A stretch of 7,955 nucleotides of DNA from Rhodoferax sp. (GTDB lineage Bacteria; Pseudomonadota; Gammaproteobacteria; Burkholderiales; Burkholderiaceae_C). The translations under genes and the position numbers were made by a program. The notes below the pieces were generated by a model. That model was not told the origin of the DNA, searched no databases, and saw nothing but the letters and a program-made list of their open reading frames with translations. The stretch is from positions 1 to 7,955 of the forward strand of contig JAUXQA010000195.1 in NCBI GenBank assembly GCA_030683195.1. Reading direction: 5' to 3'. Every line of letters starts with the position of its first letter. Within the stretch, counting starts at the first letter, position 1. Positions 1 through 5,154 of the stretch are shown here, one piece after another.

Positions 1-33
1 GTGTTCCCTGGCCGTTACGCCAACAAGTCCTGA
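1..33 (+). CDS. possible C-terminal tail of a gene entering from the left
   Basis: Frame 1 reads VFPGRYANKS and then a TGA at 31-33. Eight of the ten sense codons end in G or C, as in the certain genes here. The reading frame stops before the intergenic repeat begins near position 48 and before the terminator at 135-171, which would be a natural gene ending. Ten residues are too few to name a family, and the other two plus-strand frames are also open for a short distance. This is a weak call that the flanking sequence would settle. Confidence 0.28.
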   Translation: MFPGRYANKS

Positions 34-47
34 GAGCGGAACGAAGA

Positions 48-110
48 TGCTACATTGCTATTTTTTAGATAGCTACACAGCATTGTAAATCGCCGGCTAG
101 AGGCCAGTTT
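48..110. repeat. Comamonadaceae-type intergenic repeat element
   Basis: This AT-rich, non-coding stretch starts with a hairpin: GCTAT (57-61) pairs with ATAGC (69-73), and the flanking TGCT (48-51) pairs with AGCA (79-82). It ends in GCCGGCTAGAGGCCAGTTT (92-110). From memory, short intergenic elements with a 'GCTAT...ATAGCT' head and a 'GCTAGAGGCC' tail occur in many copies in Rhodoferax, Polaromonas and Acidovorax genomes, and this looks like a degenerate copy. The function of such elements is unknown to me. A fragment of the tail (13 of 14 bases) recurs at 2853-2866. Confidence 0.5.
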
Positions 111-134
111 ACTTACAAATTGATCTCTAAACCC

Positions 135-171
135 AAAAAAAGCCGCCAGGCACATCCTGGCGGCTTTTTTT
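135..171. terminator. bidirectional Rho-independent terminator
   Basis: GCCGCCAGG (142-150) and CCTGGCGGC (156-164) form a perfect 9-bp GC-rich stem with a 5-nt loop (CACAT). Seven A's precede it (135-141) and seven T's follow it (165-171). Read from the minus strand, it lies 29 nt after the stop codon of the VOC gene at 201 and would end the CoA-transferase/lyase/VOC operon. Read from the plus strand, it would stop transcription entering from the left. Confidence 0.93.
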
Positions 172-200
172 CAGCTCAGGGGCGTGGAACAGCGGCGCGC

Positions 201-581
201 TTAGCCAACGATTTCTGAAATCTCGATGAGGTTCAGGTCAGGGTCCCGCAGATAGACAGAGCGGATTTTTGACGTCGCGCCAGTGCGCATCACAGGCCCT
301 TCAACGATGGGCACACCTTTACTCTCAAGTTCGGATATGACCTTGTCCAGCGGGATGCTGGCGATGAAACAGAGATCCAGTGCGCCCGGCACCGGGATGT
401 GTGCCTTCGGCTCGAACTCATGCCCCTTGACGTGCAAGTTGATCTTCTGGTTGCCGAAGCGAAAGGCTTTGCGGCCGCTCCCGAAGGTCTCGAGCGTCAT
501 GCCCAACAGGTCGACATAAAAATGAACACAATCGGCCTCGTTGGCCGTGGTCAGTACGAGATGGTCCAAATGATCAATCAT
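201..581 (-). CDS. VOC (glyoxalase/bleomycin-resistance fold) family protein
   Basis: A single-domain vicinal-oxygen-chelate protein of 126 residues, the usual length for one beta-alpha-beta-beta-beta pair. It opens with the typical DHLVLT strand (His7 a likely metal ligand) and FYVDLLGM (21-28). The middle has KINLHVKG (46-53) and EFEPKAHIPVPG (55-66), and it ends in SVYLRDPDLNLIEIS with Glu120 as the probable last metal ligand. This resembles the group often labelled 'VOC family virulence protein', for which I know no firm substrate. The start is supported by GGAGG (593-589) 7 nt upstream. The ATG overlaps the stop of the upstream lyase by 4 bases (ATGA), so translation is probably coupled. 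The operon context suggests a role beside the CoA-transferase and lyase, perhaps as epimerase, isomerase or detoxifier, but that is a guess. Confidence 0.9.
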   Translation of the reverse strand: MIDHLDHLVLTTANEADCVHFYVDLLGMTLETFGSGRKAFRFGNQKINLHVKGHEFEPKAHIPVPGALDLCFIASIPLDKVISELESKGVPIVEGPVMRTGATSKIRSVYLRDPDLNLIEISEIVG

Positions 582-1561
582 GGCTGTGCCTCCAAAATGT
601 CGCGCTCGTGAGCCCGGGAAAGAATCGCTGAGAAGTCCGGCGGCGGTGCGTGCCGGGTGAGTCGGTGTCCAGCGCGCGAGACCTGTGCAGGCAGGGCGTG
701 CTCCACCAGTTGTTCGAGTTCTGCTGCGGCCGCGATCAAACCGTCGAGATTCAAACCTGTGTCATACCCTATGCAGGCGAGCATGTGTGCCACGTCTTCG
801 GTCGCCACGTTGCCCGTCGCGCCAGGCGCATAGGGGCAACCGCCAATGCCTCCGAGTGACCCGTCGAACCGGACGATGCCAGACTCTACAGCGGCAAGGG
901 TGTTCACCAGACCCATGGCCCGGGTGTTATGAAAATGGGCAGTGAAGTCCAGGGCCTGTTGCCTCAACAGTGCTGTCGCGCAAATTTCCTGCACTTGCGT
1001 GGGATAGGCCATACCCGTGGTGTCGCACAAGGTGATGCCCTGCACACCCCGCTGCGCGAAACGATCGATCCAGCCCAGCACGACCTCAAGCGGAACTTCA
1101 CCTTCCATCGGGCAGCCAAACACGCAGGAGAGCGAGACATTGACCGGCACCTTGGCCGACTGCGCAAGTGTGATCACCTCCGAGAGCTGGCGAAAGGATT
1201 GCTCACGCGTCATGCGCAGGTTGACGAGGTTGTGCGTCTCGCTGGTCGACATGACGACATTGAACTCTTCGATTCGACTCTCCAGGGCACGCTCCGCCCC
1301 GCGGGCGTTAGGCACCAGCGCGGTGTAGACCACGCCTGGGCGCCGGGCAATGCGCTGCATCACCGCTTCGCCGTCTTGCAGGGCAGGAATGGCCTTGGCG
1401 GACGTGAATGAAGTGACCTCGATCTTGGCGTAGCCCAGGTCGCTCAAACGGTTGATGAAGGCGACCTTGTCGTCGGTGGGGATGAATCGGCTTTCCATCT
1501 GGAAACCGTCGCGTGTGCTGACCTCATTGAGGTAGAGTCGTTTTCCGTGACCTGATTGCAT
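578..1561 (-). CDS. hydroxymethylglutaryl-CoA lyase family protein
   Basis: A TIM-barrel DRE-metallolyase of 327 residues, close to the normal bacterial length. Family members split (S)-3-hydroxy-3-methylglutaryl-CoA into acetyl-CoA and acetoacetate; related enzymes cleave similar 3-hydroxyacyl-CoAs. Visible motifs are NEVSTRDGFQ (12-21, with catalytic Arg17 and metal ligand Asp18), SLSCVFGCP (143-151), TLCDTTGM (177-184), HFHNTRAMG (209-217, metal ligands His209 and His211) and the active-site loop GGIGGCPYAPGATGN (237-251), with Cys242 matching the catalytic cysteine of human HMGCL. The chosen ATG (1561-1559) has AGGAAA (1572-1567) 5 nt upstream and gives the usual N-terminus. In-frame ATG (1594) and TTG (1597) codons would add 11 or 12 residues but lack a ribosome site, although the ATG overlaps the CaiB stop. 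The CoA-transferase is upstream and the VOC gene downstream. No leucine-pathway genes (isovaleryl-CoA dehydrogenase, methylcrotonyl-CoA carboxylase) are seen, so a free-acid substrate activated by the transferase is likely. Confidence 0.93.
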   Translation of the reverse strand: MQSGHGKRLYLNEVSTRDGFQMESRFIPTDDKVAFINRLSDLGYAKIEVTSFTSAKAIPALQDGEAVMQRIARRPGVVYTALVPNARGAERALESRIEEFNVVMSTSETHNLVNLRMTREQSFRQLSEVITLAQSAKVPVNVSLSCVFGCPMEGEVPLEVVLGWIDRFAQRGVQGITLCDTTGMAYPTQVQEICATALLRQQALDFTAHFHNTRAMGLVNTLAAVESGIVRFDGSLGGIGGCPYAPGATGNVATEDVAHMLACIGYDTGLNLDGLIAAAAELEQLVEHALPAQVSRAGHRLTRHAPPPDFSAILSRAHERDILEAQP

Positions 1562-1566
1562 ATGTA

Positions 1567-1572
1567 TTTCCT
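1567..1572 (-). promoter_or_regulatory. ribosome binding site deciding the lyase start
   Basis: On the minus strand AGGAAA sits 5 nt before the ATG at 1561-1559. No similar site precedes the upstream in-frame ATG (1594) or TTG (1597). This favours the shorter protein and leaves a 32-nt gap after the CoA-transferase stop. Confidence 0.6.
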
Positions 1573-1593
1573 GAGTACTTGGGCGCGGTGGCA

Positions 1594-2751
1594 TCAAAGG
1601 GTTCGGGCGGGCCAGCCTTGGCCTGTCAGCTCGACGGTATGCTGGCCAAGCGTTGGCGCACCGTGGGTGATGCGTCCGGGGGTCGCACTGAGCTTGGGGA
1701 CGATGCCCGGGACTTTCAGCGGGCGACCGTCTGAAGTGGGCGAGTCAACGATCATGTTGCGCGCCAAGTACTGCGGGTCCTGGGCGATGTCTTCGACAGA
1801 GTAAATGTGCCCGACCGGAACACCCGCGTCCGTCAGGACGGCCAGCACCTCGTCGCGGGTGCGTTGGCGTGTCCATTGTTCGATGGCGGCGTCAATTTCA
1901 TCGCACCTCGCCACACGGCCGTCGTTGTGGGCCAAGGCCGGGTCATCCGCGAGATCAACCCGGTCGATCGCCCGCATGAGCCGGCGGTAAATGGAGTCAC
2001 CGTTGCCGGCGACCAGCACATAGCGGGCGTCGCTGCACAGGTAGGCGTTGGTTGGGGCAATGCCCGGCAACGCGCTACCGGCCCGCTCCCGGACAGCACC
2101 AAAGGCGTCGTACTCAGGCACCAGGCTTTCCATGACATTGAAGACCGATTCATACAGGGCCACGTCAATGAATTGCCCCTCACCACCATGGGCGTGGCGG
2201 TGGTGCAGCGCAGTCAGGATGCCGATCACCCCATGAAGTGCCGACAAGGTGTCGCCGATCGACACACCCACGCGAACCGGCACCCGGCCCGGCTCGCCGG
2301 TGAGGTGCCGCAGCCCGCCCATGGCCTCCCCCAGCACACCAAAACCGGGCCGGTCGCGGTAGGGACCGGTCTGCCCGTACCCGGAGATGCGCAACATGAT
2401 CAGCTTGGGATTGAGCAGATGGAGTTGCTCCCACCCCAGGCCCCAGCCTTCGAGCGTACCGGGACGAAAATTCTCGATCAGTACATCGGCCTCGGCGGCC
2501 AGTGCGCGAACGGCATCCTGCCCCTCGGGCGTGCGCAAATCCAGGCACACCGAACGCTTGTTCCGGGATTGAACCTCCCACCAGACCGACGTGCCGTCAC
2601 GCAGCATGCGCCATTTTCGCAAGGGGTCACCGGTGCCCTCTGGCTCGATCTTGATCACATCGGCTCCGAAATCGGCCAGCGTCTTGCCGGCAAATGGTCC
2701 GGCGATGAGCTGGCCCATTTCGATGACTTTCAACCCGTGCAGAGCTTGCAT
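1594..2751 (-). CDS. CaiB/BaiF (class III) CoA-transferase
   Basis: A family III CoA-transferase of 385 residues (family norm about 380-430). Known members move CoA between acids through a covalent aspartyl-CoA intermediate: formyl-CoA:oxalate, succinyl-CoA:(R)-benzylsuccinate, carnitine, and human SUGCT, which uses succinyl-CoA with glutarate or hydroxymethylglutarate. The start is typical (LHGLKVIEMGQLIAGPFAG, 4-22), followed by LADFGADVIKIEPEG (25-39), RNKRSVCLDLRTPEG (63-77), ENFRPGTLEGWGLG (93-106), SGYGQTGPY (123-131), the catalytic Asp167 in VGVSIGDTLSALHG (161-174), and GGEGQFIDVALYES (189-202). It is the first gene of the operon. A GGAG lies only 2 nt before the ATG, a short spacing, but the N-terminus fits the family. 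Pairing with an HMG-CoA-lyase-like enzyme suggests the substrate is hydroxymethylglutarate or a related branched dicarboxylate; the acid cannot be read from sequence. Confidence 0.94.
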   Translation of the reverse strand: MQALHGLKVIEMGQLIAGPFAGKTLADFGADVIKIEPEGTGDPLRKWRMLRDGTSVWWEVQSRNKRSVCLDLRTPEGQDAVRALAAEADVLIENFRPGTLEGWGLGWEQLHLLNPKLIMLRISGYGQTGPYRDRPGFGVLGEAMGGLRHLTGEPGRVPVRVGVSIGDTLSALHGVIGILTALHHRHAHGGEGQFIDVALYESVFNVMESLVPEYDAFGAVRERAGSALPGIAPTNAYLCSDARYVLVAGNGDSIYRRLMRAIDRVDLADDPALAHNDGRVARCDEIDAAIEQWTRQRTRDEVLAVLTDAGVPVGHIYSVEDIAQDPQYLARNMIVDSPTSDGRPLKVPGIVPKLSATPGRITHGAPTLGQHTVELTGQGWPARTL

Positions 2752-2884
2752 GTCTCCAACTTTCTTGAGATTTCATTGGGACCGAATTGTGGACCAGCTG
2801 TGTCACCAAGAGGAATTGCCAAGGCGGGCTGGTGACTTCGCGTTTTGCGAAGGCCGGCTAGAAGCCGGCAATTTAAAATTGCAC
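2752..2884. promoter_or_regulatory. divergent control region between CoA-transferase operon and LysR gene
   Basis: This 133-bp gap separates divergent starts, the classic layout for a LysR regulator and its target operon. Three inverted repeats lie end to end beside the LysR start: CTTCGC-GTTTT-GCGAAG (2836-2852), GCCGGCT-AGA-AGCCGGC (2853-2869) and CAATTT-A-AAATTG (2869-2881). The last is the most operator-like. TAAAAT (2874-2879) within it matches a -10 box at 5 of 6 positions and would start the LysR transcript at or next to its ATG. I cannot assign convincing -35 elements, or a clear promoter for the minus-strand operon. The middle palindrome shares 13 of 14 bases with the repeat element near 92-105. 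Confidence 0.6.
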
Positions 2885-3814
2885 ATGCCCTCCTCGCCCA
2901 TCAACCCCGCCCGCCTTGACTTTGTGACCTTGCGCCTGTTTTGTGCGGTTGCCCATTCAGGGAGCATCACCAAGGGCGCCGCCCAATGCCACCTGGCCCT
3001 ATCGGCGGCCAGCCGCAGGCTCTCTGATTTCGAGGCGGCCACGGGCTCCCAACTGCTGGAGCGCAGCCCTCAGGGCGTTGCCCTGACAACGGCTGGGCAT
3101 GTGGCACTGCAACATGCTGTGCGCCTGTATCAGGGTTTTGAGTTGTTCAGCAATGAAATCTCCGAGTATTCGGAAGGCTCGCGCGGCCATGTGCGGCTCT
3201 GGGCCAACATGTCGGCTCTGACGGAATTCCTTCCGGATAAGCTGGGGCGCTTCATGGACGCGCATCCGCAGATCCGTGTGGAAGTCGAAGAACAGCTCAG
3301 TGGAGACACCGTGCGTGCGCTTCTGGACGGCCTCGCCGACATTGGCGTGTTTGCCGAGGGCACACCGTCAGACGGCATTGCGGTGGAGACGTTTCAAACC
3401 GATCAGCTGGTAGTGGTCTGTGCGCGAGAGCATCCCCTGGCCAAACGCAAGCAGCTGGCCTTTGCCGACTGTCTGGAGCACTCGTTCGTCGGTCTCAATC
3501 GGGGCAGTTCCTTGCTCGAATTGACCTCGCGCGCTGCCGCAGAAGCGGGACAGCCGCTGCGCCTGCGCATTCAGGTCCGAAGCTTCGATGCAATGTGCCA
3601 GATGATTGCCGCCAACCTGGGCATCGGCGTCTTGCCCCTCGCGACATGTGCACCGCTGTTGCGACCCCGCGGCCTGGTGGCATTGAGGCTGTCTGACGCC
3701 TGGGCCCAGCGCCGTTTGCTGGTGGGCTACAGCAGCGAAAAATCGTTATCGCCCGCTGCGCAGTTGTTGCTGGAACATCTGAAAAACACCCTGCGGGCGC
3801 AGAATAAAAAGTAA
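2885..3814 (+). CDS. LysR-type transcriptional regulator
   Basis: A full-length LysR-family regulator of 309 residues. The N-terminal winged helix-turn-helix lies at about 11-70: LRLFCAVAHSGSITKGA (16-32), the recognition-helix region LALSAASRRLSDFEAATG (37-54), and QLLERSPQGVALTTAGH (56-72). A linker helix and a periplasmic-binding-like effector domain (about 100-300) follow, with the typical GHVRLWAN (101-108), HPLAKR (183-188) and MIAANLGIGVLPL (240-252) segments. The start is the ATG at 2885; the frame is open back to 2591, but that part overlaps the CoA-transferase antisense and does not look like a LysR sequence. No Shine-Dalgarno is visible before 2885, so translation may be leaderless or weak. 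Being divergent from the CoA-transferase operon, it probably activates that operon in response to the acid or its CoA ester and represses itself. The ligand is unknown. Confidence 0.94.
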   Translation: MPSSPINPARLDFVTLRLFCAVAHSGSITKGAAQCHLALSAASRRLSDFEAATGSQLLERSPQGVALTTAGHVALQHAVRLYQGFELFSNEISEYSEGSRGHVRLWANMSALTEFLPDKLGRFMDAHPQIRVEVEEQLSGDTVRALLDGLADIGVFAEGTPSDGIAVETFQTDQLVVVCAREHPLAKRKQLAFADCLEHSFVGLNRGSSLLELTSRAAAEAGQPLRLRIQVRSFDAMCQMIAANLGIGVLPLATCAPLLRPRGLVALRLSDAWAQRRLLVGYSSEKSLSPAAQLLLEHLKNTLRAQNKK

Positions 3815-3847
3815 GCTGCCTGAGACGCCTAGCAGGGCGAAACGCAC

Positions 3848-3878
3848 ACGGCCTCCCGCCGGGCCGACGGGAGGCCGT
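3848..3878. terminator. hairpin terminator between convergent LysR and OmpA genes
   Basis: ACGGCCTCCCG (3848-3858) and CGGGAGGCCGT (3868-3878) form a perfect 11-bp stem with a 9-nt loop. It lies in the 72-bp gap between the LysR stop (3814) and the OmpA-family stop (3887), so it can serve both. On the plus strand it is followed by TCTGAGTTTTA, and on the minus strand by a short TTT run. The T tracts are weak, so termination may lean on the stem alone. Confidence 0.75.
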
Positions 3879-3886
3879 TCTGAGTT

Positions 3887-5056
3887 TTAGCGCTGGCCAG
3901 TGACTTCAATCTCCACACGGCGATCGGGCTGCAGGCAGGCGATCAGGGCGGGTGTGGGTTTGGCACCTTTGCATTCACCCGGGCGGGTCACCGGATCGGC
4001 GCCATTCACGCCGCGGACACTGATCTTTTGAGCCGGGATACCAGCAGACGCCACCAGGTAAGCACTCACCGCTTCGGCGCGGCGGGTTGACAGCTTGAGG
4101 TTGTAGGCCTGTGGACCGAGCCGGTCTGTGTGGCCTGTCACGTTGATCACGTCAAACTCCAGCCCCTTGAGCCCTGTGGCCAACCGGTCCAGTTCAGCCC
4201 GGCCGCTGGACTTGACGATGGATTGGTCAAAGTCAAACAGCGAGTCTGCGGACAAGGTCACTTTGGTGGGAACACGCGGGGTCGGCGCAGGATACACAGG
4301 CGCTGGCGCAGGGGGAGCCACCACCACGGGAGCGGGCATGGGCGCCAGGGCAACGGCCTCCGGCTGGTAAGTTTGCGCCACCGGGGTTGGCGCTTTGGCA
4401 CCAAAGCGATACACCAGTCCCACCGACACCATGTCCACATCGCCCTTGTTGCCAATGGCATCGTTCACGCGGTATCGCTCCAACTCGGCCCGCATGCTCA
4501 GAGCGGGGGTGAATGCATATTGCAGTCCGAGGCCGACCTTGAGGTTGTTGTCGCGTGCGCTGGGGTTGGGGTTCAGTACCCGCACCGCACCGGTTCCGAC
4601 AAAGGTGTCCCGCGACTCAATGCGGGTCACGCCCAAGCGGCCAAAGGCAGAGAATTTGTCCGTGATGGGCACGGTGCCCACCAGGTCCAGATTCAAGCCC
4701 CTGAGCTTGATGTTGCCACTCAGGCTGCCGGACGGGATGGTATTGGCACGATAACCAAACTCACCCAGGTCAAAGTAACCGCCCTCCAGCCCCAGGTTCT
4801 TGTTGAACTGGTAGCCGCCAAACAGTTTGTAGCCCCGGCTGCGCTCGTCATTGTCAATGGTGGTAGCCATGAGGCCACTGCCCAGCAAACCGCTGGTGAT
4901 TCGCGCGTCATCAACCGACGCGCGGGTGGACCCCACATTGGCGCCGGCGTACCAACCGGTGTCTTGTGCCAGCGCACCGGTGCTGGTCAGCACGGCGAGA
5001 GCGACAGCGCTCAGCGCCAAAGGAGTTGTGACTATTTTTTGAATCGAGATTTTCAT
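3887..5056 (-). CDS. OmpA family outer-membrane protein
   Basis: A 389-residue outer-membrane protein. A Sec signal peptide covers residues 1-30, with cleavage likely after ALA30 and before QDTGWYAG. Residues about 31-218 are an eight-stranded OmpA-type beta-barrel with alternating aromatic/glycine strands (GYKLFGGYQF, 75-84; LEGGYFDLGEFGY, 90-102) and a last strand ending in VYRF (215-218). A Pro/Ala/Val-rich linker (about 222-263) leads to the OmpA peptidoglycan-binding domain (about 264-389). That domain has VTGHTDRLGPQAYNL (306-320) and STRRAEAV (323-330). Asp311 and Arg326 have the same 15-residue spacing as the diaminopimelate-binding pair of E. coli OmpA, and Cys362/Cys374 the same spacing as its disulfide. 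It should tether the outer membrane to the wall. It lies 98 bp downstream of the ice-binding-like lipoprotein on the same strand. A GGAA about 6 nt upstream is a modest ribosome site. Confidence 0.94.
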   Translation of the reverse strand: MKISIQKIVTTPLALSAVALAVLTSTGALAQDTGWYAGANVGSTRASVDDARITSGLLGSGLMATTIDNDERSRGYKLFGGYQFNKNLGLEGGYFDLGEFGYRANTIPSGSLSGNIKLRGLNLDLVGTVPITDKFSAFGRLGVTRIESRDTFVGTGAVRVLNPNPSARDNNLKVGLGLQYAFTPALSMRAELERYRVNDAIGNKGDVDMVSVGLVYRFGAKAPTPVAQTYQPEAVALAPMPAPVVVAPPAPAPVYPAPTPRVPTKVTLSADSLFDFDQSIVKSSGRAELDRLATGLKGLEFDVINVTGHTDRLGPQAYNLKLSTRRAEAVSAYLVASAGIPAQKISVRGVNGADPVTRPGECKGAKPTPALIACLQPDRRVEIEVTGQR

Positions 5057-5068
5057 GGCGTATTCCAG

Positions 5069-5104
5069 AAAAAGTCCTCAGTTCTCCAGGCAGTCATGGA
5101 GAAC
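5069..5104 (-). terminator. possible terminator or attenuator between ice-binding-like gene and OmpA gene
   Basis: GTTCTCCA (5081-5088) and TGGAGAAC (5097-5104) form a perfect 8-bp stem with an 8-nt loop. In the minus-strand direction a TTTTT run (5073-5069) follows 7 nt after the stem. It lies 50 nt after the upstream stop codon and 12 nt before the OmpA ATG. The gap between stem and T tract is longer than in a standard terminator, so it could instead be partial attenuation or an mRNA-stability structure in the OmpA leader. Confidence 0.45.
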
Positions 5105-5154
5105 CGAAGGCAGGTTGATGTAGACAAGCAAGGTCGGACCAATCGGCCCAAGCC

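Noticed and set aside
929..1411. Plus-strand open frame opposite the HMG-CoA-lyase-family gene
   Set aside because: The minus strand carries a complete lyase active site; this frame has no recognisable features.
1562..1597. Longer lyase start at TTG 1597 or ATG 1594
   Set aside because: Possible because the ATG overlaps the CaiB stop, but no ribosome site precedes it, whereas AGGAAA precedes the ATG at 1561 and the family N-terminus begins there.
1807..2835. Long plus-strand open frame opposite the CoA-transferase
   Set aside because: It is a shadow of a high-GC gene: the minus-strand product has all CaiB motifs, while this frame shows no recognisable domain.
2591..2884. In-frame extension of the LysR gene upstream to 2591
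   Set aside because: It overlaps the start of the CoA-transferase on the other strand, does not resemble LysR sequence, and the family fold starts normally just after 2885.
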